A stretch of 64,000 nt of DNA from Zasmidium citrigriseum (lineage: Eukaryota > Ascomycota > Dothideomycetes > Mycosphaerellales > Mycosphaerellaceae), in contig NHNW01000051.1 of assembly GCA_002786025.1 (NCBI GenBank), forward strand, positions 248,001-312,000. Direction: 5' to 3'. Shown here in pieces: positions 32,938 through 43,923 of the stretch (the stretch's first letter is position 1; the number at the start of each line of letters is the position of its first letter). The translations under genes and the position numbers were made by a program. A model generated the notes under the pieces. It worked only from the letters and a program-made list of their open reading frames with translations. It ran no database searches and was not told where the DNA came from.

Positions 32938-35453
32938 CTACGCCCCTATCCCCGCCCCCTCCTCCACAAACTTCAAATCCACAACCCAAGGCCCCCCAAA
33001 AGCAACCGCCTCCTCACTCTTCAACGCAATATTAATCCCAATGTCCGCCAGACTGACATCAAACCTCTCCCCATTCTCCATAGCCTTCAAAAGTCCCTGC
33101 ATCGGCGCTCCAAGCGAAAGGATCTTGTCTGGTCGAACAGCGAGGGGTTCCGCTTCGACGATCGTCGAGGAGCCGTCGACGCCTGAGACGCCTGAGGGAC
33201 AGCCGACGGAGAGCACGGGGGCGCGGCTGCGGTTCGCCCAGTCGATCATTTCGCGGGTTTCTTGTTGGAGGGCTGCGCTGTGGGAGGCGTTTGGTGTGAG
33301 GAGGGAGTCGTATGTAGAGCCTGCGAGGAGGGCGTCGATGATTACTGCGGGTGGACCGGACATGTTCTTAATGTGTGACCAGGCCTTTCGCCAGAGACCT
33401 CGTTTGATCTTGGCGCCGCCGCGGTTCATGCGACGGAGTATGGCGCTTTGAATTTTGGCGAGCGGGTCTTGGGTCTCTGCGTTTTCGTAGAGCGATTCTG
33501 CGGCGATGATCTTGACGCCTCTGCCGAGAAGTTGGCGGGCTGCTGCGAGGGCGCGGGCTCCGGTTTCGTGGTTTCCTGCTAGGACGACGATTGTTGTGGG
33601 TTCGGCGGGGCTGTTGAGGATGGTACTTGTTGACATGCTGCCACGCAGGGTGTTTGTTCGTGATGCCCGTCGCACTCCACCTTGGGTGTCTGCTAGATGC
33701 AATGCGGCTTCGGCGATGCGTAGAGCGGCGCTTTCGGTGATGGCGTCGTAGCTCACGCCGAAGGCAGAGACCGCGGCGGCTTCCAGGCTCTCAAGCGCCT
33801 TAGGCAGTAGAGTCGGGCAGGGCGTCATGTGAGGCTGGATGGCCAAGTGAGGCTCGAGTATTCTTGATCCATCGTTTCCGTGGTCTGCTCCCCTGGACGT
33901 TGAAACGGCTGATTGTGGTGAGCTGGCACGATCTGGCCGTGGTGAAGAAGCTGCCAAGGATGCAGCCTTTGCTCGGTTGACTAGCGATGTGGTCGATGGG
34001 TTCAAGTTCCTTGCTTCCGAGGAGATCGATGCAGAAAGAGGGTGTGGCTTTGGATCCACCTGGCTGCTGTTCTGTCTGCTCGGCTTTGTCTTAGGGAAGA
34101 CAGTCCGAGATACGGAGTGCTTGGAAGAGGAGCGTCCGTTTGCCATATTCAGCTCGGTATCGGCATCACTAGAGCTATCCAATTCGTTGCTGTTGTAGAC
34201 TGGCTGGATCTTGGGCGAGAGGACAGGCTCCGTCGGATGCAGGTTCTTGCCGCCGTACGTGCCAGGGCGTGCGGCTTTGTTGTGGCTCACCAACCGATCT
34301 TCATCGGCCGTGGTATCTCCCTGACGGATCTCGTCGAAGACTTTGGTCTTGTCGAACTTCTTAAGCTCGCCTTCAAAATCAAAGTCTCCCATTTCCTGGA
34401 TGTCGGTGGTGTCGCCCATGGCATCGAGCTCCTCCTTTTGTTTCCGTCTACTCTTGCTCCGACCGGGCTTCTCTTGAGGAGCACCGGTCTGTGGAGAAGG
34501 TTGCAAGAGCGGAGTGCTACGCCAGCCTTTGCCCCTCTTCACGGATCCGTTCATATCGTTGCCGTTCCTCGAGACCTCCGAGTTCATAACAGGAGGCGGA
34601 TCTGCAGCCTCTGCTGGTGTCTGTACCTGCTTCTTGGTCTTCTGCCCTCTTCTCACTTTCTTCTTGGCACTCATATCTGGCTGGGCGCCGTCCGGTGTAT
34701 CCTCTTGAACAGCACCCTCATTCTCCTTGGGCGCTACGAAGTTGGGTGCCCTTGGAGGAGGTTGCTTCGCTGCTGCTGCCATCTTCTGCGTGAGATTCGT
34801 CTTCGTGTTGCTCACATCGCCAATAAAAGGCGAACTAGGACTCGGTAGATTCGCTGCCGCCTTTGCCAGCATGGATTTGATGGGGGTCTCCATCTCCGCC
34901 GGCTTCGAGGCAGTCCTCGTGTGGACTGGAGACGACGTGCCTTCATAGCTGAGAATGGCAGGATCTATGAAGCTGGCCGGCTGCCTCGAAGGAGTCGGGG
35001 CTTGGGTAGGGAGTTCTATGGGAGCCGAGGCGTGCCGAACGTTCGCGTGCTCACTGGCGACTCGAGACACGGCGGCGGGCGGAGCTTGAGGAGGTGGTGG
35101 ATGTGCGGGAGCATAGCCGTTCGAGGCGGATCGAAGGGGAAGGTTGGTAGCGGGCGTGGGTGCTTGCGAAGGAGGATGGGGAATCGGGATGCTCTGGTGA
35201 TTTTTCAAGACTTGGATGTCCTCGATGGCGGTGGCTTGCACGGTCCACGTCTCCCATTTCGTGTTGGATCCGGGAAAGAAGACTGTCGCGAATCAGCACG
35301 ATTTGCACGTGAAGATGTAGTATTATGGGCCATACCATCGCTCAGGGTCAAATGCGAGCCAGGGACGAGATCTTGCACGGTGCCGTAGACGATGTCGTTG
35401 TTCTGCGGCTGCCTCAGTTTCACCCACACAGGCAAGCCTTGCTGCGACGCCAT
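32938..35453 (-). CDS. EDC3: EDC3, enhancer of mRNA decapping
   Basis: Two exons, 35453-35336 and 35282-32938, give 820 residues. The N-terminal Lsm-like domain (about 1-65; LTLSDVFFPGSNTKWETW across the intron) binds Dcp2. A long Pro/Ser-rich linker follows, then the FDF motif (DFDFEGELKKFD) near residue 342, which binds the helicase Dhh1. The C-terminal YjeF-N domain occupies about 550-815 (VVLAGNHETGARALAAARQL; GCPSGVSGVDG) and normally dimerises. The protein activates decapping and builds P-bodies. The linker makes it longer than yeast Edc3 (551 residues), which is usual for filamentous fungi. The 53-nt intron has a GTATGG donor and ACAG acceptor. It converges on DML1 with about 200 bp between stops. 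Confidence 0.94.
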
Positions 35454-35653
35454 CGTGCCGCCGAGTCGTCCACAGTGTATGTCAGTGAGTGGTCTGAGTG
35501 GTAGAAGTAGCAATGGGAGTTGAAGAATGGATGGACGCGGAGGGTCACGCGTGGCTTGGCATCGAAGTTATTTCGAGTGAATGCTGCATGCGAGATGCTC
35601 CACCAGCAGATGATTAAACTTTGGATCAGCTCCGGGGCAACTGCCAACTGGTC

Positions 35654-35685
35654 GTACCCTCAGTGTTCCGGTCAAACTGGAAGAT
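35654..35685 (+). repeat. Left terminal inverted repeat
   Basis: A 32-bp arm starting GTACCCTCAGTGTTCCGG. It matches the reverse complement of 36016-36047 at 31 of 32 positions. Confidence 0.85.
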
Positions 35686-36044
35686 GTCACCATCGATCTC
35701 TAACCTTGTCGCTAAAACTTGAGAGTAGATCAAGCCCTTCGATGGCTTAGAAGAATGTGCTAGCTCGGAGAGAGCAAAACTTCTAGTTTAAGAGGAGGAG
35801 TGAGAGAGCTAATCTTCTAATGTGAGAGGAGGAGTGAGAGAGCTAATCTTCTAATGTAAGAGGAAGAGCAAGGGAGCTAATCTTCCAATGTGAAAGGAAG
35901 AGTAAGGCAGCTAATCTTCCAATGTGAAAGGAAGAGTAAGGCAGCTAATCTGCCAATGTGAGAGGAAGAGTAAGGCAGCTAATCTGCCAATGTGAGAGGA
36001 AGAGTAAGGGAGCTGATCTTCCAGTTTGACCGGAACACCGAGGG
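35657..36044. mobile_element. MITE-like element with 32-bp terminal inverted repeats
   Basis: Two 32-bp arms, 35654-35685 and 36016-36047, are inverted copies of each other with one mismatch. Each outer end shows a TA dinucleotide (35655-35656 and 36045-36046) next to CCCTC; if TA is the duplicated target site, the element is 388 bp and of Tc1/mariner type. The interior has no coding frame and is mostly a 34-bp tandem repeat. I infer a non-autonomous element (MITE). The TA assignment is uncertain because TA is short and common. Confidence 0.72.
35773..36036 (+). repeat. 34-bp minisatellite, about 8 copies
   Basis: Seven full 34-bp units start at 35773, 35807, 35841, 35875, 35909, 35943 and 35977, followed by a partial eighth at 36011 that merges into the right inverted repeat. 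Units begin AGCTAATCTTCCAATGTG with small changes; the first (35773) is the most divergent. Unit length is constant. Neighbouring units are more alike than distant ones, which points to local duplication. Confidence 0.92.
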
Positions 36045-36047
36045 TAC
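36016..36047 (-). repeat. Right terminal inverted repeat
   Basis: A 32-bp arm ending CCGAGGGTAC. It is the inverted partner of 35654-35685, with one mismatch (A/G) near the outer end. Confidence 0.85.
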
Positions 36048-36423
36048 AACTTGCCTGCCATCTGTACTCCTTTCCTAACATCAGCTGCTCCTTCTTCCGT
36101 CCTCTTCACATGATGGCCGACCGAATTTGCTCCTGGGCTCGAATACTAATCTTCAATCCCACCATCCATGATAGGGGTCTTCCAGGACGAGCAATGCACG
36201 TCGATTATGGGTCTCCCTGGAGCTTCAAAGCAAGCGAAACCCATCACGTCATAATCATCAGTCTCGATGTGAGAGCTCTCCAGTCTCAAGGCTAACTACA
36301 TATACTCGGGTAAAGGCAAGTAGACGTTCCAGATCTCCTCTCAAATCTATCAAGGCTCCTCTCTTCTCAAGTCCTTCAAAGCACAAGCTCAACCAAGAAA
36401 AGCCAAATACACCATCCAGCATC

Positions 36424-37338
36424 ATGGCCCCCACAAACAAAATCAACGACCTCTTCAACGTCAACGGCCTGGTCGCCGTAATCACAGGCGGCGGCAGCGG
36501 CCTAGGTCTCTACGCCGCTCGCGCCCTCGACGCCAACGGAGCCAAAGCCGTCTACATCGTGGGCCGGCGCGAACAATCCCTCAAAGACGCCGCCGCCACA
36601 GGAGTCAACGGCACCATCAAACCCATAGTCGGCGACGTGACAAGCAAAGAATCCCTCAAGAAAGTCGTCGAGCAAGTCCAGCAAGAACAGGGATTTGTGA
36701 ATCTGCTTTTTGCCAACTCGGGAGTTAGTGGGCCGCATGATAATGCTATTATCAGTAGACCCGATGGGAGCAAGCCTACTGTCCAGGAGTTTGCGGACCA
36801 CATCGGCGGCCCCGATCTCGAAGAATTCAACAAAACCCTCTCGACAAACGTAACAGGCGTCTTCCACACAGCCATGGCTTTCCTCCCGCTCCTGGACGCG
36901 GGAAACAAGAAGCAAAACATCGCCCAAGACCCCCAAATCCTCATCACCTCCTCCGTGGCCGGATTCTCCCGCTACCTGGCTTCTTCTTTCGCCTACTCCA
37001 CCTCCAAGGCCGCCGTAAACCACCTCGCCAAAATGCTCTCCACAACCTTCTCCCAGCAATCCTTCCACATCCGCGTCAACGTCATCGCGCCCGGATTGTA
37101 TCCCTCCGAAATGACCACCTCCTCCACTAGCAAGCTCGACAAGTTTCCTGGAATCCAAGGGGCCTGGACAGACGCGCATGTAATGGCCAAAGAGAGGAGT
37201 CCGGCGGAGAGGACGGGGAGCGAGCAGGATTTCGCGGCGAGCGTATTGTTTTTTGCGAGTCGGGCCGGGGCGTATTTGAATGGGGAGTGTTTGGTTAGTG
37301 ATGGGGGGAGGTTGAGTCAGTTGCCGGGGGTTTATTAG
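36424..37338 (+). CDS. Short-chain dehydrogenase/reductase (SDR)
   Basis: Single exon, 304 residues. It is a classical SDR: cofactor motif TGGGSGLG at 21-28, an NSG variant of the NAG motif near 99-101 (FANSGVSG), a catalytic Ser in ITSSVAG near 178, Tyr191 and Lys195 in YSTSK, and a later PGLYPSEM segment. The C-terminal NGECLVSDGGRL matches the usual SDR ending. No signal peptide or peroxisomal signal. Substrate cannot be told from the sequence. The gene starts about 380 bp from the inverted-repeat element, so that element lies within its likely promoter region. Confidence 0.9.
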   Translation: MAPTNKINDLFNVNGLVAVITGGGSGLGLYAARALDANGAKAVYIVGRREQSLKDAAATGVNGTIKPIVGDVTSKESLKKVVEQVQQEQGFVNLLFANSGVSGPHDNAIISRPDGSKPTVQEFADHIGGPDLEEFNKTLSTNVTGVFHTAMAFLPLLDAGNKKQNIAQDPQILITSSVAGFSRYLASSFAYSTSKAAVNHLAKMLSTTFSQQSFHIRVNVIAPGLYPSEMTTSSTSKLDKFPGIQGAWTDAHVMAKERSPAERTGSEQDFAASVLFFASRAGAYLNGECLVSDGGRLSQLPGVY

Positions 37339-37822
37339 GTCGATCGTGTCGTGGGCTAGAGGTTCTGTTAGATTTGAGGACTTTGAGCTTCAATGTCTAG
37401 ACCTTGGACGACTTCACATCGCTCGAAATCTGGTTCCTTTCTCTTCGTCGTTGAATGTCAATTCGATCCATCTTTCGAGTTTCATGTACGGGGTGAGCTT
37501 TGAAGTTTGATATCGATACCATTTCTATAGATATCTACCACTGTGTAAACATCGCCGTGAAGCGTGCCTACAAGAGTTGTTTTCGTCTTTTTTCCGACCG
37601 CCGAGATCTGTATCCTCAGGCTACCCTTTCCCCTCCCTCCCGTATGAACAAAATATGTTGACATTTACAAGAAGATCCTCGCTCGAAAATCAATCCACCC
37701 AAACGCCAATCCCCGCTTTCCCATGCCTTCGTGAGATCCTCTCTTCTCCATGAAATGCAATGCGAATATATGCATAATTCGCCATCACTTGTCTTCATCT
37801 TCTCTGTGCGGTCTGTGGCTTA
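37339..37822. other. Convergent 3' region
   Basis: This 484-bp gap lies between the stop codons of the SDR and the disordered protein. Short open frames at 37482-37798 on the minus strand show no family. Nothing else seen. Confidence 0.45.
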
Positions 37823-38598
37823 TCAGTGCGCCGGCACAGCCAAATGCGACCTCTTCAACGCCAATGCCAGATCTTGCTCGGTAAACGGCTGGTGATCGTG
37901 TGCGGTGCTCATAGTCTTCGTGAGACCCATTTGCGGTGTGTCAGAACGCGTTTCGCCGGCGCTTTGCGGTCGTGAGATATCCTCTTTCTTCGGCGGATGG
38001 GCGTGGTCGCGGGAGTGGACTCGTGAGAGGCCGACTATTCCACATATCATCAAGTCAGTCATTTTCTCGAAACGGGAATAGTAGTGGGGTATAATATCTC
38101 ACCATTTGCAACATCATCATCCCCCGCCTGCTCCTCCACCGCCCCACCGCTCAAAACCGTATGCCTCGCCGCCCCAAAATGAGGCGCATGCGCATGCTGC
38201 CTCCTCACAACCCCACTACTCTTCTCCGTCTCCCCAGACGTAACACTCGCATTCCTCTCCGCATTAACACTCCTCCCGCTAAAACTCTTCCTTCCCATAC
38301 TCAGCCAGCTATTCCGTCGACTCGCCATGCGACTCGGCGCCCGCGTCCCCATAGGAGAGTATTGCGATTGAAACGACTTTCTTCGCCATGCTTCGGCGAA
38401 CGAGAATGCTTCGAGTTTCTCTTTGTGCTCTTTTTTCGGTGGTTGGCGGTATTTGGGGCGTGGCATGGGTTCGCCTGGTTTGTAGACGTTCGAGGGCCAG
38501 CGTTCTTGCGTTGAGGATTTGGAGAGGGAGGAGGATTTGTCGCTGGATTTGGAGGATTTGGTTTTGAAGAGGGCTTTTGCTTTTTCGCGGATGGCCAT
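37823..38598 (-). CDS. Hypothetical disordered basic protein
   Basis: Two exons, 38598-38103 and 38034-37823 (68-nt intron, GTGAGA donor, AATAG acceptor), give 235 residues. The N-terminal half is Lys/Ser-rich (AKALFKTKSSKSSDKSSSLS), followed by a constrained-looking stretch, YKPGEPMPRPKYRQPPKKEH, and EAFSFAEAWRRKSFQSQYSP, then Arg/Ser-rich sequence with possible kinase sites (RRNSW, RKSF). The second exon gives SRVHSRDHAHPP and ends LKRSHLAVPAH. I recognise no domain. The pattern suits a fungal regulatory or cytoskeleton-linked protein controlled by phosphorylation, but this is a guess. Confidence 0.7.
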
Positions 38599-40349
38599 GG
38601 TGAGGGTGGTTCGTATGAGAGTTGTGTGGAGGTGTGGTGAGGTGAAGTCGGTGTGAAGTGGGATTCGGTCAATGTGTTGCTCTGATAGTGTTGAATTGAA
38701 ACCCGGTCGAAGGGTGGATGTTTGTTATTGTGCCATGTAGATAGAGAGCCGGAGAGATGAGGAGTAGTTGTAGATAGAGGAGTTGGAGAGGATGGCTACG
38801 TCAGATAAGTTCGGATTGGTAGGATGGAGGCCGAGACCGCGGAGGATGTGCCGGATGGTTGGCGGGAGAGTAATGAAGAGTGAGGAGAAGCAGGAAGAGA
38901 TAGCTCTGAGGAGGGAATAGACTGATAATATTGCACAAGGGAATCGGTAGACGTGAGGTCCGGCCGGGCAAGCGAGCAGTATAAGAGGAGCGCAGTGAAA
39001 CGCCTGGAGTCCTGAGTGGAGAGACACACGCGGGCGAAGGCGTGGCATTCGGATGGCGGCCATGCAGAGTCCCACTGCTTCCAGAAACAAGTTAGTTTCC
39101 CCAAACCGCCGTTCTCTTCCGCTCCAGGTTGCATCCACACACCCACCCTATCTCTCGCTCTCTCCGCCGCCAAAGAGGCAGGACGTAAGCGTGCAGCAAC
39201 GCCGAGACGACTAGGCGGGATGGGCTGGCGAGCGGCTTTCTCTTCGCCCACCCATTTGCCTCCGCGAGCTGAGGCAGCGAGGATGCTTGCAGAAGTAGGG
39301 CCGAAGACACCTCCGAACACAGTGGGAGTCCGGGCGCTGGCGGTGATAGGCGGCGCGGCCAGGTACCCAGCGGAGCAGCGTGAGAAGGGCCTTGCATTAG
39401 CGGGGAGAAGAGACCGGTATATCATCCGATGCCCAGGAAGTTGCTGACCGTCGAGAGAATGTTCCTGCAGTCTCGTCGCCATCGTCCGTGTTGAAGAAAG
39501 TCATCCCACTTCATCGTCCGGAGGAGAAACTGGCTGAGTGAGGTAACGCCATCCCGTGGCGTTATCGAGCAGTATCCCTCACATTGCTGCTGCTTCGTAT
39601 GAGACTTGGAAAGAGGAGATGAGAGGAGGTGAGCCGAATGTTGAAGATCATCACTCACAACCTGGAAGTGTTGTGATTCCCCTCACATTCCAGTGTACAC
39701 CTCATCGTCGACAATCTTCCGATCCCACCACTTTTGCTTGTGGCTGGAGAACGGGTTTCGACGGCGAGGAGCGACAACAGCCACAGCGAGGCAAAAGCAA
39801 GATCCAGACTCACCTCAAACTTCCCCCAAGCACTCCAAGCACGCGCGCCGCGCCAAACCTCTGCCAGCCGCACCGTGGGGTCCCAGATCGCATCTCCGCC
39901 AAATCGTGGCTAGCCTGCGTGCGAGCCATTGCTTGTCCATCGTCCCGAGAGATGGGATCTGAGCGATGACGACGGTGAAGAGCAGTTCGCACAGTCCGCC
40001 TTGGACGGTCAGGCGACGATGTGCAGCTGTGCAGACCGAGCTCTCTCCCTTGGACCACTCATGAGCAGATGCGTCGCCCACGTTGGTGCGATGCGCTCAC
40101 GTACGTGTATGTCGGCGGCAGATCTTGAATTTGGTCTGCGCCCATGACGTCTTGACAGACACCTCATGCACCTCTGGAGAGCTTCATACGCGCCTGCCCC
40201 GCTCTGTCACAGCAATGTGAGTGTCTTTATAAAGATCAATGTGCCCTTGAATCAGAGGTGCATTTGAACCCTGGTTCTATTTATTTGTTGACAGTTTCCT
40301 TCAAGTGGAAGAAGAATTCCGTTACTGTTAGTTGAAGCGTTTGGCCAAG
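38599..40349. other. Intergenic region, no convincing gene
   Basis: This 1.75-kb gap holds overlapping frames on both strands (for example 38796-39482 on the minus strand, 228 codons) without a domain or conserved look. It probably contains the promoters of the genes on both sides; the last 150 bp form the leader of the repeat-protein gene. Confidence 0.4.
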
Positions 40350-43300
40350 ATGGACAAGGTGAAGAAGATCTTCTCGCCCGGCTCCAAGAAGGATGATGAG
40401 GTCCTTTACGGCGACGAGGGTGAGAGAAGACGACAGAGTGCAAGCAAAGCTCCAGAGACGCAAGAGCCAGAGACTCTTCGCCCAGTTGAGGGATCACACA
40501 AGAAGGAGCATAGCATCATGCGTCAGTTGATCAACCCTGGCGGCGAAAAGGTACAACCAGCAGATCAAACCACTAGATGATCGAGCTCATAAACGTTTTC
40601 AGTACGATGACCAGCGCTTTGGCACCACTGCTACCACCGAGGCACCTCCTGCCAACAAGTTGCAAACCCACGAAGAGGCCCCGAAACAGCACACAATCAC
40701 CGACCAGATTCTCAACCCTGGTGGAGACAAGTATGTGCTGTTTGCTGTTGAGAACAGACAACTACTGACGAAAGCTATCAGATACGACCCACAACGTTTC
40801 GAGGCGACTGCGACCACTGGCGGAGGAGACAGAAGATCTTCAGTCCGTCCCGAAGCACCTGCACTCGTTGGCCCAGACACCAAGCTCGAGACAGATCCAC
40901 AGGAGAAGAAGCATGAGCACTCGATCTTGCGACAGATCATTAACCCAGGTGGTAACAAGTATGACGAGGAAGGTTATGGCACAACAGCGCACGCAGCAGG
41001 AAGCCTGGGCAATGCGCCTTCGGACACCAAAGATCACTCCATTGCGAGGCAGATCCTGTAGGTGTTTATCAACCGACATAGATCATGTTGGCTAACGATT
41101 ATCTAGCAATCCCGGCCAAGAAAAGTACGACCCAGTAGTCCACGGCAGCAGCGGCGAACCAGGCCCATCAGCGGTTGGAGCGACAACATCCTCGGGTCTT
41201 CAACAACCCACTCAGCCTACAGCTGGTGCCGCGGCGTAAGTGATAGAAAAATAAAAGATACACATTCGCTATAGAATCTGTTATCATAGACTGCTGTATA
41301 GATCTCGATAGACTAACATACCCTTCTTCCTTAGTTCCTCTTCGATGGCAGGCAGATCGGCTGACCCAGGTACGATGCTCTCGCGTTCAACAGGAGTGGA
41401 TGATTCGGCCAGTTGTTTGAGCATTAAGTCGGGGTTGGAGGGTCCTTTTGCTCGTGGGGCTGACTTTGATCTTGCAGGCGTGAGCAGCACCACAGGACGA
41501 GACCCTATTCCGTGAGTGATACTGAGTCATCTTACATACTTGTCTGACAACGAACAGCGGCAGCCAAGGCACTGACTTTGGCCGTGATGCCGCCATGGTT
41601 GGTGGTGGAGCTGCAGCGGCTGGAGCAGGCGCGGCAGCGTACTCGCATGAGAAACAAAAGCAGGACCCAATCTCATCCACAGCCACTGGCACAACGACAA
41701 CCACCACGACTACAACAAGTCACCAGCCAGGACCCATGGCACAACATTCTGCTGTCACCGGCGGAAGCCCTATCAACCCCGTTGGTGCCCCGACCACGAC
41801 GGCTCCGCAAGCAGGAGAATCTCACCTTGGACGTGATGCTGCGATTGCCGGTGGAGCAGGCTTGGCAGGAGGCGCTGCGTACAGCCAACTCAACAAGCCA
41901 AAGGACGACGTTGCTGGTGCAACCTACACCGAGCGCTCGACGCCTCTCGCTGGCGCCGCCCAAGCAAGCCCGGATCACAACCGAGCAATGGGAACTGGAC
42001 CTATCGATATCGGCTCTGCAAGCACTGGTACTCAGCAGACTGGCGCTGGAACAAGCGCTGGAGGCGCTCACGTGAACCCTATTGGCGCTCCCGAGGAGAG
42101 CCTCGAGGGCCAGCCTCGCCTTGGCCAGGACGCTGCGATCGCTGGAGGCGTTGGTGCAGCAGGTGTTGCTGCTGGCTCAGGAGTCACGCAGCTGAACAAG
42201 GCTCCTGATGATGTGCAACAGGCTACGTACACGGAGCGTGCGTATCCTGTCGGTGGTACGTAGTTCCTTTTCAATTACAAAAGTTATGTTTCGAGCTATC
42301 AAGGCTGAAAAAGTGACAGGACCTCACCAGACGGCTGCTGCGAATAAACTTGACCCACATTTGCCTGGGGAGTTTCCCATGGAGGTAAGTGGAAATCTGC
42401 GACTGAGAAAGTTCACTGAGTTGTCTGACTTGAGGTTATAGACTGGTGAAGATAGGCACGGCGTGAACCCGAGGACCCTAGGCGGCGCAGCGACCGGCAC
42501 TGAAACGGGAGCTACATCTGACCCGACTCAGAGTCAAGAGCAGGAGAAGCAGACCTTGGGATCAAGGATATCTGCAGGCGTCGCGGGAATTGCGTCGGCT
42601 GTTGGTCTCACGTCGAACAAAAACACTTCTGAAGAGACGAGTGGCCCTACCACTGCGGGAACGACCACAACTGGCGCTGCGGCTCCCGTGACGAGCAGCA
42701 GAGACTATGCTTCTCCTCAGACCGGCACTGAGACGACTGGCGCTGAGCAGCCAAGTGAGCATCACTATGGCCGTGACGCTGCCGTTGTTGGCGGGTTGGG
42801 AGCTGCTGGCGCGGGTGCATACGCGGCCACCAGGGATCATGATGGTGATCGTCCTGTAGAGTCTCAAGTGGGAGGTTCTCAGACGAGCGGACCTATCCCC
42901 AACGCGAGCGCCGCAAGCCATACCGATCCAACCCCAACTACTGCGAGCCAGACTGTTCCAAGCAAAACCACCATGACCCAGCCCACTACCAGCGCAGAGA
43001 AGACAGGCGACTCCCACATGGGCCGTGACGCCGCGCTCGCAGGTGGAGCAGGCGCTGCAGGCGTTGGAGCATACGAAGCAAGTAAAAACACCGGCCCAGC
43101 ATCCAAGACCATCGGCCCTCACGACAGCAATATCGCCAACATCATGGACCCCAGGGTGAAGATGCAGCCCGAGAAGATGAAAGAATCCACCACAGCAGGA
43201 CCCCACAGCTCAGACATGGCGAACAAGGCTGACCCGAGAGTCGAAGCCGATCCCGCGAAGCACGAGAAAGACGAACATCACTACGGTCGTGATGCCGCCG

Positions 43301-43923
43301 TCGCTGGAGGCGCAGGCGCAGCTGGAGCGGTGAGCGATTCAGCATATGCCTGGCATGCTTCGATGCTGATATAAATGTAGGGTGCCTACGCTGCCATGAA
43401 GGACGACAATCTCAAATACACCCGCCAAACGGCTCAAGACGACGCCACGGACCCAGCAACCATCGCCGCCCGTCGCGCCGCGGAGAAAGAATCTCAACCT
43501 TCCAGCGACAAGCACGACAAGCACGACAAGCACGACAAGCACTCCTCCAAACACTCCGACGAAACCGGCGAAAAGAAACGCGGCCTCCTCGACAAAATCC
43601 TCCACCCAGGCCGCAAATCCGAAGACAAAGAAGGCCGGAAATCCGAAGACCACTCTCACCACTCCTCCTCCGCAGCAAAAACCGCCACCGACTCCGACGG
43701 CCACACCAAGCTGCACAAGAAAGCCCTCGGAGACCCCTCTGAGGAACAGGGACGGGTGATTGAGCCTCACACGGGCTTGCCGATGAATCCCGCCAAGTAT
43801 GGAACTGATGGTGCGGGTGGCACGGATGGGGCGACGCAGATTGGGGGGTATGCAGGGAGTGGTGAGGGGGGTGTTGCGGGGCCGGATTGGGATGCTGTTA
43901 AGAAGGCTAATACGCCTTATTAG
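40350..43923 (+). CDS. Repeat protein with NPGG and glycine-zipper repeats
   Basis: Nine exons give 1034 residues: 40350-40550, 40603-40730, 40782-41057, 41107-41235, 41335-41511, 41558-42255, 42320-42384, 42442-43329 and 43381-43923. All junctions are GT-AG and in frame. The first part has four copies of a motif like HSIxRQIxNPGGxKYD. The second has six copies of a glycine-zipper motif like HYGRDAAVAGGAGAAGAGAYA (core GRDAAVAGGAGAAGAG), spaced by Thr/Ser/Pro-rich linkers. The end is charged with DKHDKHDKHDKH and a further LLDKILHPGRKS. No signal peptide is present. It looks like fungal proteins labelled LEA-like or cell-surface protein; glycine zippers suggest membrane insertion or self-assembly. 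A stop at 41237 would allow a separate 245-residue first gene if the GTAAGT at 41236 were not used; the good donor, branch site and in-frame continuation favour one gene. Confidence 0.75.

Larger units (their letters stand above)
35454..36423. other. Intergenic region carrying a MITE-like element
   Basis: This 970-bp gap lies between the divergent EDC3 and short-chain dehydrogenase genes. It contains the 388-bp inverted-repeat element listed at 35657-36044. The remaining 200 bp on the left and 380 bp on the right should contain the two promoters. Confidence 0.6.

Noticed and set aside
38796..39482. 228-codon open frame with an ATG on the - strand
   Set aside because: Overlapping frames of similar quality exist on the other strand, there is no domain, and amino-acid use looks like GC-rich noncoding DNA.
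41107..41239. Stop codon TAA at 41237 as the end of a separate first gene
   Set aside because: The stop lies inside a strong GTAAGT donor with a GACTAAC branch site and TTAG acceptor downstream; splicing keeps the frame into the glycine-zipper part. The two-gene model stays possible but is less likely.
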